Positions 1 through 4,780 of a stretch of DNA of 5,446 bases are shown here, piece by piece. The DNA is from Nocardia sp. (lineage in GTDB: Bacteria; Actinomycetota; Actinomycetes; Mycobacteriales; Mycobacteriaceae). Both the position numbers and the translations under genes were made by a program. The notes under the pieces are model-generated. The model had not been told where the DNA came from and did no database searches. It was given only the letters and a program-made list of their open reading frames with translations. Within the stretch, counting starts at the first letter, position 1, and the number at the start of each line of letters is the position of its first letter. The stretch is from the NCBI GenBank assembly GCA_013361595.1, contig JABFXT010000706.1:1-5446 (forward strand), read 5' to 3'.

Positions 1-261
1 GGTCGGATGGGCGAATTCGCCCGAGCGTGCAAAGGCAGTTGTCAGCGACTCTCGTCCACCGGCGGACCACCGAGACGATCCCGGACGAATTCCGGAGCGG
101 CTCGGCCGTGTGGGTCGGATCGACCGCGGCCACCCGGCGGCCGTATCGCGGAACCCGAGACGGGCACGGCGGCCGCGCCGGGTGCACGGTGCGGGTTCTG
201 CGAGGATGGGTATGTGGTCGAGGTCCAGTCCGACCGCCCGACAGCGAGAGAAGTACCAGCG
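1..261. other. Unassigned left-edge region / leader of the reductase gene
   Basis: I see no convincing gene here. The reading frame of the downstream reductase stays open back to the window edge. However, its translation upstream of position 262 is rich in Arg, Pro and Gly and lacks any domain character, as expected of a non-coding GC-rich frame. The reductase family begins directly with its Rossmann fold. The other frames and the reverse strand show no recognisable protein. The stretch may contain the tail of an upstream transcription unit and the promoter for the reductase, but I found no convincing -35/-10 pair. The one structured element is the palindrome at 9-22. Confidence 0.5.
9..22. 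repeat. Perfect 14-bp palindrome
   Basis: GGGCGAATTCGCCC equals its own reverse complement. As RNA it would fold into a 5-bp GC stem with an AATT tetraloop. As DNA it is a symmetric site that a dimeric regulator could bind. It lies about 240 bases upstream of the reductase start, so it could be the terminator of a gene outside the window or an operator. No T-tract follows. The palindrome is directly visible; its role is not known. Confidence 0.5.
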
Positions 262-1341
262 ATGCCGAAAATCGTAGTGTTCGGAGCCACCGGCTACACC
301 GGCCGGCTGATCGCCCAGCATCTGGTGACCCGGGGCAGCGCGCCGGTACTGGCCGCGCGCGACGCGACAGCACTGGAGAAACTCGCCGCGGAGATCGGCG
401 GCGCGGAGACCGCGGTCGCCGATGTCACCGAGCCCGACTCGGTACGCGCGCTGCTGGGCCGCGGCGATGTCCTCATCACCACGGTGGGTCCGTTCCTGCG
501 GTACGGCGGACCCGCGCTGGCCGCCGCCGTCGCGGCCGGGGCCCACTATTTCGACTCCACCGGCGAAGGCCCCTTCATCCGCACGGTGTTCGAACACGAC
601 TCGCGAGCGCGCACGGCGGGCGTCGGTCTGCTGCCCGCCTTCGGATTCGATTACGTCCCGGGCAATCTGGCCGCCGGACTCGCATTACGCGAAGCGCCCG
701 GGGCGGTGCGCGCCGATATCGGCTACTTCATCGCCGACCCGGGTACCAGCGGGGGCACGCGCGCGTCCATGGCGGGCATGCTGTTCGAGAACGGTTTCGC
801 CCTGCGCGGCGGCCGGGTCGTCCCCCAGCGGACGGCCGCCCGGATCCGCAGCTTCGACGTCGCGGGCCGGGAACGTTCGGGGGCGTCGGTGCCCGGTTCG
901 GAGCATCTGACACTCACCCGGTCCTATCCGGGACTGCGGGACGTCGATGTCTATCTCGGCCTGCCCGCGGGAGCCGCGCACGGGCTGCGGGTCACCTCGT
1001 TGCTCGCCGGCGCGGTCGCCCGGGTAGACCCGGTGAAACGGCTGGCCGAGGACGTATTGAGCCGCGCCGTCAAAGGGTCCACCGGCGGCCCGGCACCCAC
1101 CGCCCGCGCCCGCACCCGGACCTGGGCGGTCGCCGAGGTATCCGACGACGCCGGCAAGGTGCTGGCATCGGTGACGCTCCGGGCCGGCGACCCCTACGAT
1201 TTCACCGCGGCGATCCTGGCCTGGGGCGCGCGGACCGCGCTCGACGGCGGTTTGCGAGGCACCGGAGCCCTGGGTCCCGTCGAGGCCTTCGGCCTGGACG
1301 TGCTGAGCGCGGGAGCGGCCGAAGCCGGACTGACCCGGTAA
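262..1341 (+). CDS. Saccharopine dehydrogenase-like NAD(P)-binding oxidoreductase
   Basis: A 359-residue soluble protein with an N-terminal Rossmann fold of the saccharopine dehydrogenase NADP-binding type. The dinucleotide loop GATGYTG is at residues 8-14, directly after the first beta strand. Arg33 at the end of the second strand (LAARD) is a plausible NADP 2'-phosphate contact. Other family-like stretches are VGPF...YGG at 75-83, HYFDSTGE at 95-102 and PAFGFDYVPG at 125-134. The family includes the mycobacterial trans-acting enoyl reductases and many uncharacterised reductases rather than true lysine-pathway saccharopine dehydrogenases, so the substrate is unknown; a lipid or acyl intermediate is an inference. 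ATG 262 is chosen because the Rossmann strand starts at once and a GAGAGAAG ribosome binding site lies at 246-253 with 8 bases of spacing. A longer open frame upstream has no family character. Leu142 is a rare TTA codon. The gene converges on the thioesterase at 1437-1940. Confidence 0.87.
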   Translation: MPKIVVFGATGYTGRLIAQHLVTRGSAPVLAARDATALEKLAAEIGGAETAVADVTEPDSVRALLGRGDVLITTVGPFLRYGGPALAAAVAAGAHYFDSTGEGPFIRTVFEHDSRARTAGVGLLPAFGFDYVPGNLAAGLALREAPGAVRADIGYFIADPGTSGGTRASMAGMLFENGFALRGGRVVPQRTAARIRSFDVAGRERSGASVPGSEHLTLTRSYPGLRDVDVYLGLPAGAAHGLRVTSLLAGAVARVDPVKRLAEDVLSRAVKGSTGGPAPTARARTRTWAVAEVSDDAGKVLASVTLRAGDPYDFTAAILAWGARTALDGGLRGTGALGPVEAFGLDVLSAGAAEAGLTR

Positions 1342-1371
1342 CCCACCGGCTCGCGCGCCGCGCACAAGGCT

Positions 1372-1398
1372 CGGCCGGCACCGAATGCCCGCCGGCCG
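1372..1398. terminator. GC hairpin between convergent genes, possible bidirectional terminator
   Basis: CGGCCGGC at 1372-1379 pairs perfectly with GCCGGCCG at 1391-1398, giving an 8-bp stem with an 11-base loop. It sits in the 95-bp gap between the stops of the reductase (+) and the thioesterase (-), where a shared terminator would be expected. There is no T-tract on either side, so it is not a canonical intrinsic terminator. T-poor hairpins have been proposed as terminators in actinobacteria. GC-rich sequence also yields such stems by chance. Confidence 0.38.
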
Positions 1399-1436
1399 CC
1401 CGGCCCGCCCCGAGCTCGGCCGTGCCGTGGTCCTCG

Positions 1437-1940
1437 TCAGCGCCGGATACGCATCGCGCCACAAACGGGCGCCGACCACGGCAGTGCGCGCGAATGTGCG
1501 ATGTGTTCGTCCAACGCGACAGCGATATCCGCCGGCAGGTCGACCGCGCGACGATGCCGCAGGTCCACGTGGACCAACATGATCTCGAGGGTGTTGGCGA
1601 CCCGGCCACCGGCGGTATCGGCCAGGAACATCATCATGTGCACGGCTTTGGCGCTCCGCTCGAGGAATCGGCCCGCCACCGTGAACCGGTCGCCTGCACG
1701 CAGTTCGCGGTAGTAGGCGAGATGGTGCTCCGCGGTGAACACGCCCATTTTCCGGTCCGCGCGGTAACCGTCGTCGATACCGACCGCGCGTACGAGCGCG
1801 TCCGCACCCACGGAACCCCACTTCAGATACTGCACGATGTTCATATGGTCGCCGCCGTCGAGTGCTTCGGCGGTCACCGCGCCGGCGATCGCCTCCGGCA
1901 GTGCCGCTACCTCGTTCGCTGTGGGGAGTCCGTCGATCAT
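1437..1940 (-). CDS. Thioesterase family protein (hotdog fold)
   Basis: A 167-residue single-domain hotdog protein, the usual size for a 4HBT-like acyl-CoA thioesterase. The segment GGDHMNIVQYL at residues 29-39 matches the (G/D)HMN...YL signature that opens the central hotdog helix. FTAEHHLAYYRELRAGD (68-84) and ERSAKAVHMMMFL (94-106) match the following strands, where members carry EHH...Y and RSAK-hxhh patterns. It ends in LPWSAPVCGAM, a tail common in actinobacterial thioesterase-like proteins. It probably hydrolyses a CoA thioester in the cytosol; the substrate cannot be told from sequence. ATG at 1940 is chosen because the upstream 30 codons of open frame (to 2030) look non-coding and overlap the spacer facing the SDR. 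The ribosome binding site is weak (GAG about 10 bases upstream on the minus strand). The gene is transcribed divergently from the SDR at 2093 and converges on the reductase at 262-1341. Confidence 0.86.
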   Translation of the reverse strand: MIDGLPTANEVAALPEAIAGAVTAEALDGGDHMNIVQYLKWGSVGADALVRAVGIDDGYRADRKMGVFTAEHHLAYYRELRAGDRFTVAGRFLERSAKAVHMMMFLADTAGGRVANTLEIMLVHVDLRHRRAVDLPADIAVALDEHIAHSRALPWSAPVCGAMRIRR

Positions 1941-1958
1941 GCCCGTGATTCTCGGAGC

Positions 1959-1975
1959 CCGGACACCACTTCCGG
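1959..1975. repeat. Inverted repeat CCGGA-N7-TCCGG in the divergent spacer
   Basis: CCGGA (1959-1963) and TCCGG (1971-1975) are exact reverse complements separated by 7 bases. The position close to the thioesterase start would suit an operator. Five-base arms in GC-rich DNA are not statistically strong, so confidence in function is low. Confidence 0.3.
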
Positions 1976-2077
1976 ACCGAAGAGTCCACTCAGCGGAATC
2001 GTGGCGTCGTGCCGCCGCCGCGACCCCCAATCCTCGGGAGTCGGGCAGCGCATCGGCGCACCGCCCTCCGACTTCCG

Positions 2078-2084
2078 ACAGGAG
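2078..2084 (+). promoter_or_regulatory. Ribosome binding site of the SDR gene
   Basis: ACAGGAG with 8 bases of spacing to ATG 2093. It fixes the start at 2093 rather than at the earlier in-frame ATG at 2009, whose N-terminal extension has no family character. Confidence 0.75.
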
Positions 2085-2092
2085 CCCCCTCG

Positions 2093-2899
2093 ATGTCCGA
2101 ACTCCAGCGCTACGACGGCCGCCGCGTCCTCATCACCGGCGGCGGGTCCGGTATCGGTCAGGCCACCACGCTGCGGATACTCCGCGAAGGCGGCCGCGTG
2201 GTGGCCGCCGATATCAGCGAGACCGGGTTGGCGGACACCCTCGCGAAGGCCGGCACCGACCGGGAACGGCTGACCACCTCGATCATGGATATCGCCGACG
2301 AGGAATCGGTCCGCTCCGGAGTCGCCGACGCCGTCCGGGTGCTCGGCGGCCTCGACACCCTGGTCAATGCCGCCGGCGTCCTCCGATCGGCCCATTTCGA
2401 GGACACCTCGGTGCAGGAGTTCGAGCGGGTCCTGCGCATCAACCTCGTCGGCACCTTTCTGGTCACCCGCGAATCCATCGCGGCGCTGCGGACCGGAGAC
2501 GCCCCGGCGGTGGTGAATTTCAGCTCGACCTCCGCGATGTTCGCGCATCCGTACATGTCGGCCTATGCCGCGTCCAAGGGCGGTATCCAGGCGATGACCC
2601 ACGCGCTGGCCATGGAGTTCGGCAAACAGGGCATCCGGTTCAATGCCGTTCAACCGGGTTCCATTTCGTCCGGGATGACCGACGGCACCGGCGCGTCCGG
2701 ACAGAGCACCGGGCCGGGCCTGCCCGCCGACGCGGATATCGCCCTGTTCGCCAAGGCCGCACCGGCACTGCCGCTGCCGGGCGGTGTCCCGTTCGCGGGG
2801 CCCGACGCGGTGGCCGCGGTGGTGGCGATGCTCGGATCCCCCGATGCCTATTTCGTCACCGGAACCGAGGTCCGCGTCGACGGCGGTTCGCATATGTGA
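2093..2899 (+). CDS. SDR family NAD(P)-dependent oxidoreductase
   Basis: A 268-residue classical short-chain dehydrogenase/reductase with every hallmark in place. The cofactor loop TGGGSGIG is at residues 15-22. Asp40 at the end of beta 2 (AADIS) predicts a preference for NAD(H) over NADP(H). Asp66 follows for adenine contact and NAAG is at 92-95. The catalytic set is Asn117, Ser145, Tyr158 and Lys162 (YAASK), followed by PG at 188-189. The C-terminus FVTGTEVRVDGGSHM is the usual SDR ending. It should interconvert an alcohol and a ketone in the cytosol. The substrate is unknown; lipid, steroid or 3-hydroxyacyl compounds are possible. A good ribosome binding site at 2078-2084 supports the start. 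The gene is divergent from the thioesterase, which makes a common acyl-CoA pathway possible. The downstream membrane-protein gene starts 77 bp after the stop and may or may not be co-transcribed. Confidence 0.93.
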   Translation: MSELQRYDGRRVLITGGGSGIGQATTLRILREGGRVVAADISETGLADTLAKAGTDRERLTTSIMDIADEESVRSGVADAVRVLGGLDTLVNAAGVLRSAHFEDTSVQEFERVLRINLVGTFLVTRESIAALRTGDAPAVVNFSSTSAMFAHPYMSAYAASKGGIQAMTHALAMEFGKQGIRFNAVQPGSISSGMTDGTGASGQSTGPGLPADADIALFAKAAPALPLPGGVPFAGPDAVAAVVAMLGSPDAYFVTGTEVRVDGGSHM

Positions 2900-2925
2900 G
2901 CCGGCACCGCCACCGGGACTGTCGC

Positions 2926-2951
2926 GTTTGCGCCGGATAGCGCGCGGGTAG
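2926..2951 (+). promoter_or_regulatory. Possible SigF/SigB-type promoter upstream of the YihY gene
   Basis: GTTT (2926-2929), a 16-base spacer, then GGGTAG (2946-2951). This resembles the GTTT-N15-17-GGGTA(T/C) consensus known for mycobacterial SigF and the related Streptomyces SigB-like factors; only the final base differs. Transcription would start near 2958-2960, just ahead of the GGAGG at 2963-2967, leaving a short leader of about 18 bases. If real, it makes the YihY gene a stress-sigma target separate from the SDR. It is a pattern match only. Confidence 0.37.
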
Positions 2952-2962
2952 TTGACAGAACC

Positions 2963-2967
2963 GGAGG
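2963..2967 (+). promoter_or_regulatory. Ribosome binding site setting the GTG start of the YihY gene
   Basis: GGAGG lies 9 bases before GTG 2977. This is the best ribosome binding site in the window. No better in-frame start is available before the first membrane segment. Confidence 0.75.
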
Positions 2968-2976
2968 TGTTACCGG

Positions 2977-3963
2977 GTGAAACGGCGTTTTCGCAGGTTG
3001 AGCGGTCGGGTGCTGCGCCGCGCCGAGGCTCGGGTCGCGGTGCGCACGCTGCGGGCGGCATGGTCGGACCAACTGTCCGACTGGGCCGCCGCGCTCACGT
3101 ACTACAGCATGCTGTCGCTGTTTCCGGCGCTGTTGCTCACCGTCGCCGTACTCGGCCTGGCCGGGCCGGAGCCCACCGGTGCGCTGGCCGGGGCGGCGGG
3201 TCATCTGGGCCCGGAGGGCAGTGGCAGCCTGCTCGCCGATTCGGTACGCCATCTGGAGCAGGTCCGGGCCTGGTCGGCACCGATCGCGATCGCGGGGCTG
3301 GTATCGGGGTTGTGGACGGCATCCGGCTATATCGGCGCGTTCATCCGGGCCGCCAACGCGCTGTACGGCGTTGTCGAGAGCCGGTCCCGGCCCAAGACGA
3401 TCCTGCTGCAGCTGTCGTTCAGCGCGGTGCTGATCCTGATGCTGGTCGTCACCGGCATCGGCTTCGTGGTGACCAACGGTATGGCCGGACGATTCGGTGG
3501 CCTCTTCGCGGGCCTGCCGTTCGTGCACGGCGCCTGGGCGATCCTCGAATGGTTCGTACTCGCACTGGTGGTCAGTTTCGCGCTGTCGCTGCTCTACTGG
3601 GTCGCGCCGAATGTGACCGGGCAGCGGTTCCGCTGGCCGTCGGCAGGCAGTTCGATGGCGGTGACGTTATGGCTCGCCGGTTCGGCGGGCTTGTCCTTCT
3701 ACGCCTCGCATTTCGACTCCTTCAACAAGGTCTACGGGTCACTGGCCGCGGCGATCGTCTTCCTCATCTGGTTGTGGGTCACCAATTTCGCGGTTCTGCT
3801 GGGCGCGGTGGTCGATGCGCAACGGGCCCGCCGACCCGCGCCGTCCACCGCGGACCAGGACGAACACGTAGGCGCGGGCGGTACGGGCGACACCGAGAAG
3901 GCGGGCACGGCGGACGAACCGGACGAGCACGCCACCGCGGTGCGGAGCCCGGTCGCGGGCTGA
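2977..3963 (+). CDS. YihY/BrkB family inner membrane protein
   Basis: A 328-residue integral membrane protein of the YihY/virulence factor BrkB family. It has a basic cytosolic N-terminus of about 40 residues, then six hydrophobic segments near residues 41-63, 101-121, 142-166, 187-209, 223-243 and 253-280. Family-like patterns include AALTYYSMLSLFPALL (38-53), LWTASGYIGAFIRAANALY (112-130), LLYWVAPN (205-212), FYASHFDSFNKVYGSLAA (241-258) and LIWLWVTNFAVLLGA (263-277). Once annotated as ribonuclease BN, the family is not that enzyme; its biochemical function is unknown. The start is GTG 2977, preceded by GGAGG at 2963-2967. The last 45 or so residues (284-328) form a hydrophilic tail rich in Asp, Glu, Thr, Gly and Ala, probably disordered and cytosolic. 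Leu231 uses the rare TTA codon. A SigF-like promoter pattern precedes the gene and a GC hairpin follows it, so it may be its own transcription unit. Confidence 0.91.
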   Translation: MKRRFRRLSGRVLRRAEARVAVRTLRAAWSDQLSDWAAALTYYSMLSLFPALLLTVAVLGLAGPEPTGALAGAAGHLGPEGSGSLLADSVRHLEQVRAWSAPIAIAGLVSGLWTASGYIGAFIRAANALYGVVESRSRPKTILLQLSFSAVLILMLVVTGIGFVVTNGMAGRFGGLFAGLPFVHGAWAILEWFVLALVVSFALSLLYWVAPNVTGQRFRWPSAGSSMAVTLWLAGSAGLSFYASHFDSFNKVYGSLAAAIVFLIWLWVTNFAVLLGAVVDAQRARRPAPSTADQDEHVGAGGTGDTEKAGTADEPDEHATAVRSPVAG

Positions 3964-3973
3964 CCGGCGGCCA

Positions 3974-3994
3974 GCGCCTGCTCCACCGCAGCGC
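3974..3994 (+). terminator. GC hairpin after the YihY gene, possible terminator
   Basis: GCGC-C-TGC (3974-3981) pairs with GCAGCGC (3988-3994), giving a 7-bp stem with one bulged C and a TCCACC hexaloop. It starts 11 bases after the YihY stop. No T-tract follows. The place suits termination before the separate promoter of the two-component operon. GGCGGC (3966-3971) and GCCGCC (3993-3998) could form a competing outer stem. Confidence 0.35.
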
Positions 3995-4025
3995 CGCCCA
4001 GCAGCAACCGCCTCAGCACACCAAA

Positions 4026-4064
4026 TCTCCACAACTGGCGCCCGTTCTCTCCACACGCACTGGC
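4026..4064 (+). promoter_or_regulatory. Direct repeats upstream of the response regulator, candidate operator
   Basis: TCTCCACA occurs at 4026-4033 and again at 4048-4055, exactly 22 bp apart, about two helical turns. Each copy is followed by ACTGGC, immediately in the first (4034-4039) and after CGC in the second (4059-4064). OmpR/PhoB-type regulators bind direct repeats on one face of DNA. The placement just upstream of and abutting the putative -10 at 4065-4070 would fit autoregulation. The repeats are directly visible; binding is inference. Confidence 0.42.
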
Positions 4065-4070
4065 TAGGCT
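4065..4070 (+). promoter_or_regulatory. Putative -10 element for a leaderless regulator transcript
   Basis: TAGGCT fits the TANNNT -10 pattern of actinobacterial housekeeping promoters. Its last base is 8 bases before the A of ATG 4079, so transcription would start at or one to two bases before the start codon. No purine-rich ribosome binding site precedes this ATG, which agrees with leaderless translation, common in actinobacteria. No good -35 is present at the expected spacing, as is frequent in this group. Confidence 0.45.
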
Positions 4071-4078
4071 CCCCGAGC

Positions 4079-4780
4079 ATGGAACAGAACGCACCGGCAG
4101 GGGGAGCGACGGCGCGGCGGATCCTGGTCGTGGACGACGAACCCACGATCGCCGAATCGGTGGCCGCACGGCTGCGCGCCGAAGGGTTCACCGTCGATAC
4201 AGCCCACGACGGGCCCGCCGCCGTGACGGCCGCGAGTACCTTCGATCCCGATCTCGTCGTACTCGATGTCATGCTGCCCGGGTACGACGGGCTGGAGGTG
4301 TGCCGGCGTATCCAGGCTCGACGCCCGGTACCGGTGCTGATGCTCACGGCGCGCACCGACGAAACCGATCAACTAGTCGGGCTCGGCGTCGGCGCCGACG
4401 ACTATCTGACCAAACCGTTCTCGCTGCGTGTTCTCACCGCGCGTGTGCACGCCCTGTTGCGCCGGGTCGACCGCGCGGGCGCGCACAACGGCGCGATCAC
4501 CGTCGTCGGCGATCTGCGGATCGATGCCGACCAGCGCCGGGTCTGGCGTGGTGGTGCCGAAGCGCAGCTCACCCCGCTGGAGTTCGATCTGCTCTCCAGT
4601 CTGGCCCGTCGGCCCCGGGCGGTCCTCGCGCGTGAACGGCTGCTCGAGGAGGTATGGGACTGGGCCGATGCCGCGGGCACTCGCGCGGTCGACAGTCATA
4701 TCAAGGCACTGCGCCGGAAACTCGGTGCCGATCTGATCCGGACCGTCCACGGTGTGGGTTATGCCCTGGAGACACGATGA
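4079..4780 (+). CDS. OmpR/PhoB-type response regulator transcription factor
   Basis: A 233-residue two-domain regulator of standard length. The receiver domain (about 13-128) has the acidic pair Asp19/Asp20, the phosphoacceptor Asp63 (VLDVMLPGYDG), the switch Thr90 (MLTA) and Lys112 in TKP, so it should be phosphorylatable. The DNA-binding winged helix (about 138-232) shows LTPLEFDLL at 165-173, the recognition-helix pattern TRAVDSHIKALRRKLG at 201-216 and the wing RTVHGVGYAL at 221-230. It should bind direct-repeat DNA as a dimer when phosphorylated by the kinase encoded next, whose ATG overlaps this gene's stop. No ribosome binding site precedes ATG 4079, while a TAGGCT -10 at 4065-4070 suggests a leaderless message. 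Direct repeats at 4026-4064 are a candidate self-operator. The target genes cannot be told from this window, and I do not assign it to a named system. Confidence 0.95.
   Translation: MEQNAPAGGATARRILVVDDEPTIAESVAARLRAEGFTVDTAHDGPAAVTAASTFDPDLVVLDVMLPGYDGLEVCRRIQARRPVPVLMLTARTDETDQLVGLGVGADDYLTKPFSLRVLTARVHALLRRVDRAGAHNGAITVVGDLRIDADQRRVWRGGAEAQLTPLEFDLLSSLARRPRAVLARERLLEEVWDWADAAGTRAVDSHIKALRRKLGADLIRTVHGVGYALETR

Larger units (their letters stand above)
1941..2092. promoter_or_regulatory. Divergent promoter region between thioesterase and SDR
   Basis: This 152-bp spacer separates two divergent starts and so must hold both promoters, unless one gene is expressed from further away. I could not identify confident -10/-35 elements in either direction. 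An inverted repeat CCGGA-N7-TCCGG lies at 1959-1975, about 20 bases upstream of the thioesterase start. A smaller GAGT-CC-ACTC symmetry is at 1982-1991. These could be sites for a regulator controlling both genes. Confidence 0.45.

Noticed and set aside
7..261. 85-codon N-terminal extension of the reductase starting at ATG 7
   Set aside because: The extension is Arg/Pro/Gly rich, has no signal peptide or domain, and the Rossmann strand plus a ribosome binding site point to ATG 262.
685..687. TTA codons (also 3667-3669 and 5059-5061) as bldA-type developmental control
   Set aside because: TTA control is a Streptomyces feature. The organism is more likely a Nocardia-like relative, and three scattered TTA codons in housekeeping-type genes do not show regulation.
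685..1989. Long minus-strand frame (434 codons) antisense to the reductase and overlapping the thioesterase
   Set aside because: Composition is Arg/Gly/Pro rich with no recognisable motif. The thioesterase frame and the plus-strand reductase explain this DNA.
1941..2030. 30-codon N-terminal extension of the thioesterase
   Set aside because: The hotdog domain begins after Met at 1940, the extension has no family character and it would use up most of the divergent promoter spacer.
27..2273. Very long open frame on the plus strand (748 codons) running through the reductase, the thioesterase and the SDR start
   Set aside because: Its translation is dominated by Arg, Gly, Pro and Ala without any domain. 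It overlaps three genes with clear family motifs, so it is a GC-driven shadow frame.
2952..2957. Perfect TTGACA -35 hexamer upstream of the YihY gene
   Set aside because: A matching -10 would fall at about 2975-2980, on top of the start codon, where the sequence is GGGTGA. It does not make a sensible promoter for this gene.
1937..3061. Long minus-strand frame (374 codons) antisense to the SDR
   Set aside because: The SDR on the plus strand has all catalytic and cofactor residues; the antisense product shows no domain and is a codon-bias artefact.
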